Origin: Sphingomonas sp.
Lineage (GTDB): Bacteria; Pseudomonadota; Alphaproteobacteria; Sphingomonadales; Sphingomonadaceae
NCBI RefSeq assembly: GCF_017304635.1
Contig: NZ_JAFKMA010000001.1
Span: forward strand, 1,116,001-1,180,000
Length of the DNA: 64,000 nt
Direction: 5' to 3'
Positions 28,990 to 37,720 of the stretch are shown here, piece after piece. Every line of letters starts with the position of its first letter. The stretch's first letter is position 1. The translations under genes were made by a program, and so were the position numbers. The notes under the pieces are model-generated. The model made no database searches. It worked only from the letters and a program-made list of their open reading frames with translations, and had not been told where the DNA came from.

Positions 28990-29221
28990 GGGAAGTCTCT
29001 TGGTCCTTATGCCCTGGTCCGCCCTACATCGGCGCTCGGGATGCGGGGCGCAAGGGGGCGGCTTGGTGAACGGAAGTTGGCGAAGGTGACGCGGCGCGGC
29101 CGGTCGACGCGCCGCCGGATGCAAGCCGTGCCGGCGGAGCATGACAGGGCAAGTCCAACATTGCCAGCCCGCTTGCGCCGGGACGCGGCCGTCGCCACCT
29201 TGTCGGAAAGGGAGAACGGTC

Positions 29222-30250
29222 ATGAGCACAGTTCTGGTCACCGGCGGGTCGGGGTTCGTCGGCGGGCACGTCATCCTGCAATTGCTGGCGGACGGCCACA
29301 TCGTGCGGACGACGGTGCGCAGCCTGGCGAAGGAAGCCGCGGTCCGCGACGCGCTGGCACAGGCGGGGGCGAGCGGTCTCGACCGGCTGAGCTTCTTCGC
29401 CGCCGACCTCGAACAGGATGCCGGCTGGGCGGAGGCGGTCGCGGGATGCGACTATGTCCAGCACGTCGCCTCTCCCTTCCCGATCGCCCAGCCCAAGGAC
29501 GAGAACGAACTGATCCGCCCCGCCGTCGACGGCACGCTCCGCGTGCTCCGCGCGGCGCGCGACGCGGGCGTGAAGCGAGTCGTGCTGACCTCGTCGTTCG
29601 CCGCGATCGGCTATGGCCATGGCGACCGCGATGCCGACTATACCGAGGCCGACTGGACTGATGTCCAACAGCCCGCGGTTCAGCCCTATATGAAGTCGAA
29701 AACGCTCGCCGAACGCGCGGCGTGGGACTTTATCGGCTCGGAAGTTGGCGCCCCCGAGCTCGCGGTGGTGAATCCGGTCGGCATCTTCGGCCCGGCGTTG
29801 AATGGCGACCTGTCTACCTCGGTCGAACTGGTGAAGCGCGTGATCGAGGGCAAGCTGCCCGGCGTGCCCAGGCTCTACATGGGGGCGGTCGACGTGCGCG
29901 ACGTGGCGGGGATGCAGGTCAAGGCGATGACCGCGCCGGAGGCGGCGGGCCAGCGGTTCCTGGCGGTCGCCGGCCCGGCGCTGTCGTTCCACGAAATGGC
30001 GGAGATACTGCGGCAGGGCCTGGGTCCGCGCGGCGCCAAGGCGAAGCTGCGGGAATTGCCCGACTGGCTGGTGCGGCTGGTCGCGATCGTCAATCCGCTG
30101 GCGCGCGAGGCGATCCCACGGCTCGGCATCCGCGCCAATGCCAGCAATGCCAAGGCGCGCGAAGTGCTGGGCTGGCGCTTCCGCTCGAGCGAGGAAGCGA
30201 TCGTGGCGAGCGGGGAGAGTTTGTTCGCGCTCGGGCTGGTCGCCGAATGA
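29222..30250 (+). CDS. NAD(P)-dependent epimerase/dehydratase, aldehyde or dihydroflavonol reductase-like
   Basis: 342 residues of extended short-chain dehydrogenase type. Nucleotide-binding motif [12 protein letters not shown], catalytic serine region [11 protein letters not shown], and catalytic YMKSK. The resemblance is to bacterial aldehyde reductases of the dihydroflavonol-4-reductase group; the substrate is not known. GGGAGA lies 7 bp before the ATG. Upstream DNA is divergent from clpP. Confidence 0.88.
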   Translation: MSTVLVTGGSGFVGGHVILQLLADGHIVRTTVRSLAKEAAVRDALAQAGASGLDRLSFFAADLEQDAGWAEAVAGCDYVQHVASPFPIAQPKDENELIRPAVDGTLRVLRAARDAGVKRVVLTSSFAAIGYGHGDRDADYTEADWTDVQQPAVQPYMKSKTLAERAAWDFIGSEVGAPELAVVNPVGIFGPALNGDLSTSVELVKRVIEGKLPGVPRLYMGAVDVRDVAGMQVKAMTAPEAAGQRFLAVAGPALSFHEMAEILRQGLGPRGAKAKLRELPDWLVRLVAIVNPLAREAIPRLGIRANASNAKAREVLGWRFRSSEEAIVASGESLFALGLVAE

Positions 30251-30273
30251 CTGCGTCCCTCCCCAACCGCCTC

Positions 30274-30345
30274 CCCGGCGAAGGCCGGGGTCCAGTTGCG
30301 ACTGGCCTGATACTGGGCCCCGGCCTTCGCCGGGGTGGGATGAGC
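30274..30345. repeat. Palindromic repeat, family B
   Basis: cccggcgaaggccggggtcca on the left is mirrored by gggccccggccttcgccgggg on the right, separated by about 27 bp. Same design as at 41471-41580 and 43143-43216. It sits in the gap before the DOPA-dioxygenase-like gene. Confidence 0.85.
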
Positions 30346-30350
30346 TGTCG

Positions 30351-30743
30351 ATGAGCAGTCCGGACTCACCTTGGCACGCCCACATCTATTACGAGGCCGA
30401 TGAACGCGCCGCTGCGATGACGCTGCACGACAAATTCGAGGAGATGACGGCGCAACCGGCCTCGCCGATCCTCTTCACCGGTAGCCTGACGGATCGCTCG
30501 GTCGGCCCGCATCCGATCCCGCAGTTCGAGATTCATTTCCGAGCGCGCGACCGCGATGCGATCGCGGCGACGATCGAACAATCGGGCCTGCGCGCGCTGA
30601 TCCATCCGCTGACCGACGACGACCTCGCCGACCATACCAGCCTGGCACAGTGGATCGGCGAGCCGATCGCGCTCGACACCAGCGTGCTCGACCCGCCCGG
30701 GGTCAACCAAGGTGTCGCGCGGTTCGGGAAGAGCGACTTCTGA
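30351..30743 (+). CDS. DOPA 4,5-dioxygenase family protein
   Basis: 130 residues. WHAHIYY near the N-terminus, PHPIPQFEIHF in the middle and ALIHPLTDDDLADHT are the conserved histidine-containing motifs of the small aromatic ring-cleavage family. The bacterial members are mostly uncharacterised. The ATG at 30351 follows the family B repeat directly, and the gene probably shares the reductase transcript. Confidence 0.85.
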   Translation: MSSPDSPWHAHIYYEADERAAAMTLHDKFEEMTAQPASPILFTGSLTDRSVGPHPIPQFEIHFRARDRDAIAATIEQSGLRALIHPLTDDDLADHTSLAQWIGEPIALDTSVLDPPGVNQGVARFGKSDF

Positions 30744-30768
30744 CGGCGCGGGCGTCCGCGCCGACGCA

Positions 30769-31569
30769 TCAATGCACCGTTTCGTGCAGGATTTCCCGCG
30801 CCCGCGCCGCGATCTCGTCCATCCGTTCAGCCGGAATCGCGAAATAGTTCATCGACCGGCGCGGATATTCGTGGCTGTCGATGAACACGTCGAGCGTCGC
30901 GGCGCGCGCCGCGCGCGAGATGCGGTCGGGGAAATAGATGCGGTAATCGCGCTCGTCGAACCAGCGCCACATCGCTTCCTTGGTGTAGCCGAGCACGTCG
31001 CCCGGGCCGCTTTCGAACATCACCACCGGGCGACAGCGGGCGATCACGCCCTCCGCCCCGCGCAGCACGCCGAGTTCGGCGCCCTCGACGTCGATCTTGA
31101 TGACGTCGACATCGTCCTCGGTGATAAACGCGTCCATCCGCGCGACCGGCACGACGATCTCGGTCACGTCACCCTGCCGCTGCGACAGCGAACTGTACCC
31201 GCTCTGCGCATTGTCGATGAAGAAGCGCGTCTCGCCGTCACGGTCGAGCAGCGCGACGTTGTGCACCGTCACGGTCGGGAATTTCCTGCGCAGGTGCACG
31301 GCCTTGGCCGGGATCGCCTCGAACGCGATCACCTTGCCGCGCGAATTGCGCGCGACTTCGCCCAGCACCGATCCGATATGCGCGCCGACGTCGACGAACG
31401 TCTTGCCCGGCGTGCGCAGGTGCGTGATGAGTTGACTGGCGATCGAATTGTTGCGGCGATCGCCGATTTCCAGCGACCCGTCGAACGCGGATCGCACGAG
31501 TTCCCAGCGATCCCGCAGCCGTACCGCCGCACTGCCGAGTCCGGTACCGGCCAGCATTCGTTTCAGCAT
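30769..31569 (-). CDS. FkbM family methyltransferase
   Basis: 266 residues with a class I SAM-dependent fold: motif I FVDVGAHIGSV, acidic loop VIAFEAIPAKAVHLRRKF, and the FkbM-specific DVDVIKIDVEGAELGVLRGAEGVI. Such enzymes often methylate glycans. It lies next to a GT2 gene on the same strand, 115 bp apart, suggesting work on the same surface glycan or lipid-linked sugar. Confidence 0.9.
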   Translation of the reverse strand: MLKRMLAGTGLGSAAVRLRDRWELVRSAFDGSLEIGDRRNNSIASQLITHLRTPGKTFVDVGAHIGSVLGEVARNSRGKVIAFEAIPAKAVHLRRKFPTVTVHNVALLDRDGETRFFIDNAQSGYSSLSQRQGDVTEIVVPVARMDAFITEDDVDVIKIDVEGAELGVLRGAEGVIARCRPVVMFESGPGDVLGYTKEAMWRWFDERDYRIYFPDRISRAARAATLDVFIDSHEYPRRSMNYFAIPAERMDEIAARAREILHETVH

Positions 31570-31684
31570 CCGGCCCCCACTAGCCTCCCGACGGCGCGGC
31601 CCTCCCCCAGGGCCTGGTCAACGGCGCCTATGCTTTATCTTATGTTAACCGCAAGTTAAACTCAGGCGAGCGGATCGAATACTT

Positions 31685-32611
31685 TCACGCACCCGGCGCG
31701 ACATGCGCGAGATACGCCAGTCGCCGCACCTCGCGTCGCCCGCGCACCACCGTGTCGAGGATCAGCCCGGCGAACCCGTTGAGCGCCGCCAGCAGGACGA
31801 GGCCCATCGCCAGGATCGCGGTCGGGAAGCGCGGCACCAGATGCGTGTGGTAATAGGTGATCGCGAGCGGGATGCCGAGCATGACAGCGACCAGCGCGAG
31901 CAACCCGCCGATGATGCCGAAGAACAGCAACGGCCGCTCGATGCGATAGAGCGTCGCGATCGTCTTCATGATCCGCCAGCCGTCGCGATAGGTGCTGAGC
32001 TTCGACTCCGACCCTTCCGGCCGCGCGAAATAGCGCGTCTCGACCTCGCCGACCGGCATGCGCAGCTCGAGCGCGTGGACGCTGATCTCGGTCTCGATCT
32101 CGAACCCGCCTGACAGTACCGGAAAACTCTTCACGAACCGCCGCGAGAATACGCGATAGCCCGAGAAGATGTCGGTGAAGCTGCGCCCAAACAGGCCGGC
32201 GAGCAGCCCGGTCATCGCGCGATTGCCCATCACGTGCCCGCGCCGGTACGCCTCCGCCGCCTCGTGCACGCGGGTGCCGACGATCATGTCGAGCTTTTCG
32301 TCGATCAGCTTCGCAACCATCGCGGGGGCGGCGACGGGATCATAGGTCGCATCGCCGTCGGCCATGACGTAGATGTCGGCATCGACGTCGGCGAACATGC
32401 GACGGACGACGTTGCCCTTGCCCTGCATCCGCTCGCCGCGAACGATCGCCCCGGCCTCGCGCGCGACCGCGACCGTGCCGTCGCGGCTGTTGTTGTCGTA
32501 CACGTAGATCGCCGCGCCCGGCAACGCGGCACGGAACCCCGCGACCGTCTGCGCGATCGCCGCCTCCTCGTTGTAGCAGGGCAGCAGGACTGCGATGCGT
32601 GGTTCGGACAC
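31685..32611 (-). CDS. Glycosyltransferase family 2, membrane-anchored
   Basis: 308 residues. GT-A fold with AVLLPCYNEEAAI, DNNSRDGT and the metal motif DGDATYDP (DXD-like), plus two C-terminal membrane helices (about residues 225-250 and 265-290). The layout resembles dolichol/undecaprenyl-phosphate sugar synthases. GTG at 32611 is chosen because GGGGG lies five to six bases upstream; a TTG four codons earlier has no such site. Confidence 0.9.
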   Translation of the reverse strand: MSEPRIAVLLPCYNEEAAIAQTVAGFRAALPGAAIYVYDNNSRDGTVAVAREAGAIVRGERMQGKGNVVRRMFADVDADIYVMADGDATYDPVAAPAMVAKLIDEKLDMIVGTRVHEAAEAYRRGHVMGNRAMTGLLAGLFGRSFTDIFSGYRVFSRRFVKSFPVLSGGFEIETEISVHALELRMPVGEVETRYFARPEGSESKLSTYRDGWRIMKTIATLYRIERPLLFFGIIGGLLALVAVMLGIPLAITYYHTHLVPRFPTAILAMGLVLLAALNGFAGLILDTVVRGRREVRRLAYLAHVAPGA

Positions 32612-32624
32612 GACAACCCCCAAT

Positions 32625-32732
32625 CGTCACCCCGGACTCGTGCCGGGGTCCACCGGGAGGATCAGCGCAAGGCTAGCACCTCTTGCGCCCAGCTTGCGGC
32701 ACCGTCGACCCCGGCACAAGGCCGGGGTGACG
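32625..32732. repeat. Palindromic repeat, family A
   Basis: gtcaccccggactcgtgccgg on the left and ccccggcacaaggccggggtgacgg on the right make two hairpins in an overall inverted arrangement of about 108 bp. It fills the gap between the tig stop and the GT2 start. Confidence 0.85.
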
Positions 32733-32740
32733 GATCGGCG

Positions 32741-34381
32741 TTATTTCTTCGCCGGCGCCTTCTTCGCGGCCGGCTTCTTGGCGGGCGCGTCGTCGAGCTT
32801 GGCGGCGTCGGCCTTGGCGGGCGCCTTCTTGGTCGCGGCTTTCTTCACCGGCTCGGCTTCGACCAGCTTGTCGTCGGTCGCGGCGGGCTCGGCGGCGGGC
32901 TTGTCGGCCTTTTTCGCCTTGGCGGCCGGCTTCTTCGCCGGCTCGGCGGTGTCGGCCTTCGCTTCGCCCGCATCCTTCTTGGCCGCGGCCTTCTTCGCCT
33001 TCGGCTTGTGGTTGTCGTGGTCGTGCGTGTGGGTGCCGGTCGCGAAGCCGTCGTCGCTCTCGATCGCGGCCTCCAGTTCCGCACGCGTCACGTCGCGATC
33101 GCTGATCGCGGCCTTGTCGAACAGGAAGTCGACGACCTTGTCCTCATAGAGCGGCGCGCGCAGCTGGGCGGCGGCCATCGGCTCCTGCTGGATGTACTGG
33201 ATGAAGCGCTTCTGGTCCTCGGGACCGTATTGCTGCGCGGCCTGCGCGATCAGGCGGTTCATTTCCTGCTGGCTGACCTCGACGCCGTTCGCCTGACCGA
33301 TCTCCGACAGCAGCAGGCCCAGCCGCACGCGACGCTCGGCGATCGCGTGATAGTCGTCGCGCTCCTTCTCCATCTCCGCCAGCGCGGCGGCGGGATCGGG
33401 CTCGTGCGTCGCTTCGTGCTTCAGCTGTTCCCAGATCTGATTGAACTCGGCCTCGACCATCGACGGCGGCACCGGGAAATCGTGGCCGGCGGCGAGCTGG
33501 TCGAGCAGCTTGCGCTTCATGTACGTCCGCGTCAGGCCGTTGAGCTCCTGCTCCACCTGCCCCTTGAGCAGGCCGGTCAGCTGCTCCAGGTCCTTGAGCC
33601 CGAGCGACGTCGCCAGCGCGTCGTCGATCTTAGTCTCGCCCGCGGTCTTCACCGACTTGACGGTCAGGTCGAACGTCGCCGGCTGGCCCTTCAGGTTCTC
33701 GGCCGGGTAATCGTCGGGGAAGGTGACGTTGATCGTCTTTTCGTCGCCCGTCTTAACGCCGATGACCTGGTCCTCGAACCCGGGGATCAGGCGACCGCTA
33801 CCGATCTCGACGCCCATGTCGGTGCCGGTGCCGCCCTCGAACGCGACGCCGTCGGCGGTCTTGCCGACGAAATCGACCGTGACGAGGTCGCCCGACTTGG
33901 CCTTGTAGCCGTCCTTGGCGTCGTTCCACGTCTTCTGCTGCTCGGCGAACTTCTGGAGCTGCGCCTGGACCGCGGCGTCATCGGCCGGCACCGTCAGCCG
34001 CTCGAGCTTCAGGTCGTCGATCGACGGCGTCGGCACGTCGGGCAGGACTTCCATCTCGATCGTCAGGCTGGCGTCCTTGCCGGCCGCATATTCGTCCTCG
34101 AGCGCGACCGACGGCTGCATCGCGGGACGCAGGCGGTTGTCGGCGATCAGCTTCTGGATGCCTTCCTGGATCGCCGAGTTCAGCGCGTCCTGCGCCAGCG
34201 ATTCGCCGTGCATCTTGCGGATCAGGTTGGCGGGCACCTTGCCGGGGCGGAAGCCGGGCATGCGCACTTGCGGCGCGACCTTCTTCACCTCGGCATCGAC
34301 CTTCGCGTCGATCTCCTTGGCGGTGATGGTCAGGGTGTAGGCGCGCTTGAGGCCCTCGTTCAACGTCTCGACAGTCTGCAT
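32741..34381 (-). CDS. tig: Trigger factor with a long His-rich and Lys/Ala-rich C-terminal tail
   Basis: Ribosome-associated chaperone and peptidyl-prolyl isomerase. The N-terminal ribosome-binding signature MPGFRPGKVPANLI is present. The FKBP domain (GDLVTVDFVGKTADGVAFEGG) lies near residues 155-240, then the helical arms. At 546 residues it is about 110 longer than the usual 430-450. The extra tail starts near residue 446 with THTHDHDNH and continues as repeats of the AKKAAAKK / PAKKPAAKAKK type. ATG at 34381; the ORF extends further upstream through tRNA-Leu and cannot be coding there. Confidence 0.96.
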   Translation of the reverse strand: MQTVETLNEGLKRAYTLTITAKEIDAKVDAEVKKVAPQVRMPGFRPGKVPANLIRKMHGESLAQDALNSAIQEGIQKLIADNRLRPAMQPSVALEDEYAAGKDASLTIEMEVLPDVPTPSIDDLKLERLTVPADDAAVQAQLQKFAEQQKTWNDAKDGYKAKSGDLVTVDFVGKTADGVAFEGGTGTDMGVEIGSGRLIPGFEDQVIGVKTGDEKTINVTFPDDYPAENLKGQPATFDLTVKSVKTAGETKIDDALATSLGLKDLEQLTGLLKGQVEQELNGLTRTYMKRKLLDQLAAGHDFPVPPSMVEAEFNQIWEQLKHEATHEPDPAAALAEMEKERDDYHAIAERRVRLGLLLSEIGQANGVEVSQQEMNRLIAQAAQQYGPEDQKRFIQYIQQEPMAAAQLRAPLYEDKVVDFLFDKAAISDRDVTRAELEAAIESDDGFATGTHTHDHDNHKPKAKKAAAKKDAGEAKADTAEPAKKPAAKAKKADKPAAEPAATDDKLVEAEPVKKAATKKAPAKADAAKLDDAPAKKPAAKKAPAKK

Positions 34382-34438
34382 CTCTGGCCTTTTCAAATTT
34401 CGTAGAGAGCGCGGCGACCCCTTCGCTTGCGCTCGGGA

Positions 34439-34485
34439 GTTGCGTTGCCGAAAGCGTGCCCCGCACGCTTTCGAGTCAACGCAAC
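34439..34485. other. Long stem-loop directly 3' of tRNA-Leu
   Basis: Two nested arms, gttgcgttg/caacgcaac and cgaaagcgtgc/gcacgctttcg, make a 20-bp stem with a small internal bulge and a 3-nt loop. It begins at the base next to the tRNA CCA end. There is no T-run, so it may serve 3' processing or Rho-dependent ending rather than intrinsic termination. Confidence 0.65.
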
Positions 34486-34570
34486 TGGTGCGGGCGAAGG
34501 GACTCGAACCCCCACATCTTGCGATGGCAGGACCTAAACCTGCTGCGTCTACCAGTTCCGCCACGCCCGC
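34486..34570 (-). tRNA. tRNA-Leu (TAG anticodon)
   Basis: 85-nt class II tRNA. Acceptor GCGGGCG/CGCCCGC, anticodon stem GCAGG/CCTGC with loop TTTAGGT (anticodon TAG), long variable arm (ATCGCAAGAT), T-loop TTCGAGT and encoded CCA. Confidence 0.96.
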
Positions 34571-34668
34571 ATGGGACACCGCCGGTGTGGCGCGCGCTCT
34601 AGCCAATGCAAGGGGCCGGGGCAACCCGCATCGCGCGGATGCGTTGAAGCGGCTGAAAGGAAACCGAA

Positions 34669-34821
34669 ATGGCCACCCAGCCGCCCCCCGAACTGCCGCC
34701 CCAGCCCAGCCAGCCCGGCCAACCCGACGCGCCCCCGCCGGAGATCAGCCCGCCCGGCCCCGACATCGACATCCCCTCCCCCGGCGAACAACCGACCGGC
34801 CCCGCCAACCCGCAAGGATGA
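34669..34821 (+). CDS. Small proline-rich protein, unknown
   Basis: 50 residues starting MATQPPPELPPQPSQPGQPD, about one third proline, no cysteine and no hydrophobic segment. AAAGGA lies 7-8 bases before the ATG. Its TGA overlaps the ATG of the next small gene (ATGA), which supports real translation of both. No family recognised; its repeated PP and PGP motifs would be a poly-proline challenge for ribosomes (EF-P dependent). Confidence 0.55.
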   Translation: MATQPPPELPPQPSQPGQPDAPPPEISPPGPDIDIPSPGEQPTGPANPQG

Positions 34822-34967
34822 CCGACATGACCGACCGCGACCAACATCCCGACAGTCCGCCGCGGGATGAGAAACGTGACAAGCAGGGCAGCGTCGAGCA
34901 GGCGCTAGATAATGCCGACAACGCCTCCCGCGGCGAGGTGCGAAACCAGAACGACGACGCGCAATGA
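34818..34967 (+). CDS. Small hydrophilic protein, unknown
   Basis: 49 residues starting MTDMTDRDQHPDSPPRDEKR, rich in D, N, R and Q, and predicted to be disordered apart from a possible helix around GSVEQALDNADNAS. It is coupled by ATGA to the proline-rich gene upstream. No family is recognised. The pair stands alone between tRNA-Leu and two secreted-protein genes on the other strand. Confidence 0.55.
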   Translation: MTDMTDRDQHPDSPPRDEKRDKQGSVEQALDNADNASRGEVRNQNDDAQ

Positions 34968-35009
34968 CCGATCGCCCGCGACGCACTTGCTGCGTCGCGG
35001 GCGATCACC

Positions 35010-35879
35010 CTATCGCTTGCGCAAATCCACGATCCGGTCGCGGTCATATTCCAGTACGCCCGGGATCGGCGCCATCCGGCTGATCGTGACACCGTAATAG
35101 TTCGGCAATTTACCGACCGCATAGAAGTCGGCGGGTACGACCGGCAATGCCGCCACGCGCATATCCGGCTTCATGTCGGCGGATGGCGCGGAGAAGAATG
35201 CCGCGTCGCTGACCTGCATGGGTGCGGACGAATCGCCGTCAGGCCGCCTGCCCGGCAGATTTTCCCGGGCCCGCACGATGCCGAGATCGACGATCTCGCC
35301 CGCCTTTGCGGTAAAGCCGACGCTCCCCATGCAGAAGCATGTCCCCGCCACGCCCTGCCCCGGATTGACCATCAGCGGGCCGTACACGCGGTAATCCCCC
35401 GGCGCGACCGCCTCCAGATAGGTCGATGCACCCCCGTCGCCCTTGGCAAAGCGATTCAGCGGCCCCATCGCGACATCGGCCATCAATCCGAAGGGCGTGA
35501 ACTCGAAATTGGCCTCGGTCGGCTCGACCGGCTTGTCGGGCAGCACCATGCCGGCCTGACCGTTGCGGCCGGACTTCGCATCCTGCACCGCCCGCTCATA
35601 CGATGCCTGTTTCCGAACATATTTGTCATGGGCCTTGGCGAAGGCGTCGGCGCGAAGCTTGTCGTACGCCGCCTGATCCTCCGCACTGGGAATCCTCATC
35701 AGATACAGCGACATCGGCATGTCGGACCGCAGCATGATGTAGGCCTTGGTCTTGTCGAACGCGACCGTCGGGCTGTCCTTGACGACGGCGGCGCCGACGA
35801 ACACGGGCGGCTTGTCCTTCGCCAGCGCCGGCAACGCGAGCGCGCAGGCGGCGAGCGCCGCGATGACGGTCATCTTCAC
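35010..35879 (-). CDS. Exported protein of unknown function
   Basis: 289 residues. Signal peptide MTVIAALAACALALPALA-KDK; mature part has a lysine/alanine-rich helix (DKLRADAFAKAHDKYVRKQASYERA), then a beta-rich domain with GTCFCMGSVGF. The GTG at 35879 overlaps the TGA of the upstream gene (GTGA); ATG at 35873 is an alternative two codons on. Coupled expression with the next protein suggests a joint role in the periplasm or envelope. I do not recognise a family. Confidence 0.75.
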   Translation of the reverse strand: MKMTVIAALAACALALPALAKDKPPVFVGAAVVKDSPTVAFDKTKAYIMLRSDMPMSLYLMRIPSAEDQAAYDKLRADAFAKAHDKYVRKQASYERAVQDAKSGRNGQAGMVLPDKPVEPTEANFEFTPFGLMADVAMGPLNRFAKGDGGASTYLEAVAPGDYRVYGPLMVNPGQGVAGTCFCMGSVGFTAKAGEIVDLGIVRARENLPGRRPDGDSSAPMQVSDAAFFSAPSADMKPDMRVAALPVVPADFYAVGKLPNYYGVTISRMAPIPGVLEYDRDRIVDLRKR

Positions 35880-36505
35880 AGCCCCAGATCCTTTCCCTGG
35901 ACGACACCGGTCGATGCGACAGCGGCCTGTTGCCGAAGATAGACTTGGCGCTTCTCCTCGCTCACGCTGCCCAGCCCCTCCTCGAAGTTGAACGGCTCCC
36001 ACACCGCCTTCGGCAGGCCGTAGCGGCCATAGCCCTTGAAATGCATGCAGGTGCGCATGTTGGTGCGGCGCGCCCGCCGCTTCTCACCCGACCCGAAGAT
36101 CGCCGCCACCATCACGTTGGCGAGTGCGCCGCCGACCGCGCCGGCCATCGTGTATGTGTAGGGATAGGGCGCCTGCTGATACGCGATGCCGCTCTGCAAT
36201 CCTCGCGCATAGCCGTCGCATTCGGCGAGATCGGCATAGGCCGTCGCGAAGGTCGTATTGTCACGGTGAAAGACGTAATATTTGTCGAAGTCCGCCGCTT
36301 CCGTCCCGTCTCCCTTGAAATCGAGCTTGGGCATCGTCACGGCGCTGCCGTCGCCCGCGGCGTCACCGCCCTTGGGCAGGCCGAACGGCGAGACGCTGTC
36401 CGGCAGATATGTGCGCGTGCCCGCGACCGCCGCATCCTGCGCGAACGCCGGCGACGCGCACAGCATCGTGGCCGCCGCGATCGCGGCGCAGTCTGGCGCT
36501 TTCAT
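35876..36505 (-). CDS. Exported protein of unknown function with a glycine-zipper-like segment
   Basis: 209 residues. Signal peptide to about residue 22 (ASPAFAQ). The centre has AGAVGGALANVMVAAIFGSG, a small-residue hydrophobic stretch that could insert in a membrane, followed by RRARRTNMRTCMHFKGYGRYGL. The ATG at 36505 follows GGGGGAAG at ideal spacing. First gene of a two-gene unit with the next exported protein. Confidence 0.75.
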   Translation of the reverse strand: MKAPDCAAIAAATMLCASPAFAQDAAVAGTRTYLPDSVSPFGLPKGGDAAGDGSAVTMPKLDFKGDGTEAADFDKYYVFHRDNTTFATAYADLAECDGYARGLQSGIAYQQAPYPYTYTMAGAVGGALANVMVAAIFGSGEKRRARRTNMRTCMHFKGYGRYGLPKAVWEPFNFEEGLGSVSEEKRQVYLRQQAAVASTGVVQGKDLGL

Positions 36506-36589
36506 GTGCTTCCCCCTTTGCGTCATCGGCGAATCGCGATGACGTGCCCTCAGCCTATCGTGGCCGGTGGCCGAGGCAAGCGCGCGGGT

Positions 36590-37216
36590 TCAGGGCGTCC
36601 TCACCCGCCGCGCCGTCATCAGCTTCACCGGCGCGACCGGTACCTCGCCCTTGAACGATCCGCGCAGCGTCTTGGTCGGGCTGTCAGGGGCGTCGAAGAT
36701 CTTGAGGACGACGTCCTGCCCTTCGACGACATGGCCCCAGGCGGCATAGCCGAGCTTGTCGGCGGGGTCGGCGCTGCCGGCGTCCATGCCGGGCTGGTCG
36801 CCGAGCATGATCGTGAACTCGCCGCGCGCGGTGCCGGGGGCGTTGCGCGGCGAGGACAGGGTGAAGTCGGTATGCTTGATCCCGGTCTGCGAGGTCGGCT
36901 CGTGCTTGATCGGCGGCAGCATCCGCTTGAAGTCGCCGTCGACGCCGAACTGGACGAAGCCGAAATGGTCGGCGACCTTCGACACCCGGTAGAACGTCAC
37001 GCCGTCGAGCCGCTTCTGCTCGACATAGCGCAGGAAATTGCCAGCGGAGACGGGCGCCCGGCGCGTGTCGGCCTCGATCACGAAGCGGCCGACGCTCGTC
37101 TCGACCGCGACGCGCGGCAATGGCGGGGCCGGCGTGGTGGGGAGCGGCGTGGGCGACGTCTGCGCCAACGCCGGCAATGCCAACAACCCGGCAAGTATCG
37201 CCACCATCCTCGTCAT
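36590..37216 (-). CDS. Periplasmic peptidyl-prolyl cis-trans isomerase, cyclophilin type
   Basis: 208 residues with signal peptide (about 1-16, ALPALAQ) and a cyclophilin fold: VSAGNFLRYVEQKRLDGVTFYRV, FVQFGVDG, ARGEFTIMLGDQPGMDAGS, AWGHVVEGQDVVLKI. The segment VSKVADHFGFVQFG replaces the common R-x-x-x-F-M-I-Q-G-G loop, so the catalytic arginine is not obvious. AGGAG precedes the ATG at 37216. Confidence 0.88.
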   Translation of the reverse strand: MTRMVAILAGLLALPALAQTSPTPLPTTPAPPLPRVAVETSVGRFVIEADTRRAPVSAGNFLRYVEQKRLDGVTFYRVSKVADHFGFVQFGVDGDFKRMLPPIKHEPTSQTGIKHTDFTLSSPRNAPGTARGEFTIMLGDQPGMDAGSADPADKLGYAAWGHVVEGQDVVLKIFDAPDSPTKTLRGSFKGEVPVAPVKLMTARRVRTP

Positions 37217-37270
37217 TCGCGAACTCCTCTCGCGGCGAAGCCTAGGCCGCGGCGAGCAGGACCGCAACGA

Positions 37271-37720
37271 TCAGACCGGGCGCCATTCGTAGTGCACGAC
37301 GACCTGTCCGGGTTTGTCGGCGCGGGGGCCGATCGAGATCAAAGCCATCCCCTGCCGCTCGTAGAAGCGTCGCGCGCGGATATTGTCGGGTTGCGTCCAG
37401 AGCGTGAAGCCGCCGGGCATCCGGTGCCGGGCCTCGGCGAATAGCGCCCGGCCGACACCCCTGCCCTGCCACGCCGGTGCGACGAACAACTGGTCGAGCA
37501 TGGGCGGGCGGATGGCCAGCATTCCCGCAATATGCCCGTCGATGGTCGCGATGGTGAGCATCCACCCGCGCGCGAGTTCCTCGTCGATCCGCGCACGCAG
37601 TTGCGGCACGTCGGGACCATCAGCATCGCTCAGCCCCGTCGAAAGCCAGCTCGCATGCCAGATCCGGGCGACCTCGTCATGGTCGCCGGGTGCGGCCGCG
37701 CGGATGGCGATGGAGGTCAG
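37271..37720 (-). CDS. GNAT family N-acetyltransferase, apparently with a CTG start coupled to gatB
   Basis: The C-terminal half shows motif [19 protein letters not shown] and motif [15 protein letters not shown]. Reading upstream in frame gives [20 protein letters not shown], the expected GNAT N-terminus, but no ATG, GTG or TTG until an internal GTG at 37609 that would delete the first 37 residues. The only plausible start is CTG at 37720, which overlaps the gatB TGA (CTGA), or a nearby ATC. The CTG start gives 149 residues, normal for the family. Confidence 0.78.
   Translation of the reverse strand: MTSIAIRAAAPGDHDEVARIWHASWLSTGLSDADGPDVPQLRARIDEELARGWMLTIATIDGHIAGMLAIRPPMLDQLFVAPAWQGRGVGRALFAEARHRMPGGFTLWTQPDNIRARRFYERQGMALISIGPRADKPGQVVVHYEWRPV

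Noticed and set aside
29024-30385. A 453-codon minus-strand frame opposite the reductase.
   Set aside because: Antisense shadow with His/Arg/Gln bias; the plus-strand reductase has clear cofactor and catalytic motifs.
34382-34624. Upstream extension of the trigger factor reading frame.
   Set aside because: It would translate through tRNA-Leu and its stem-loop; trigger factor homology begins at MQTVETLNEGL.
37609-37609. GTG at this position as the start of the gatB-linked GNAT.
   Set aside because: It would remove the conserved N-terminal strand and helix that are still readable upstream.
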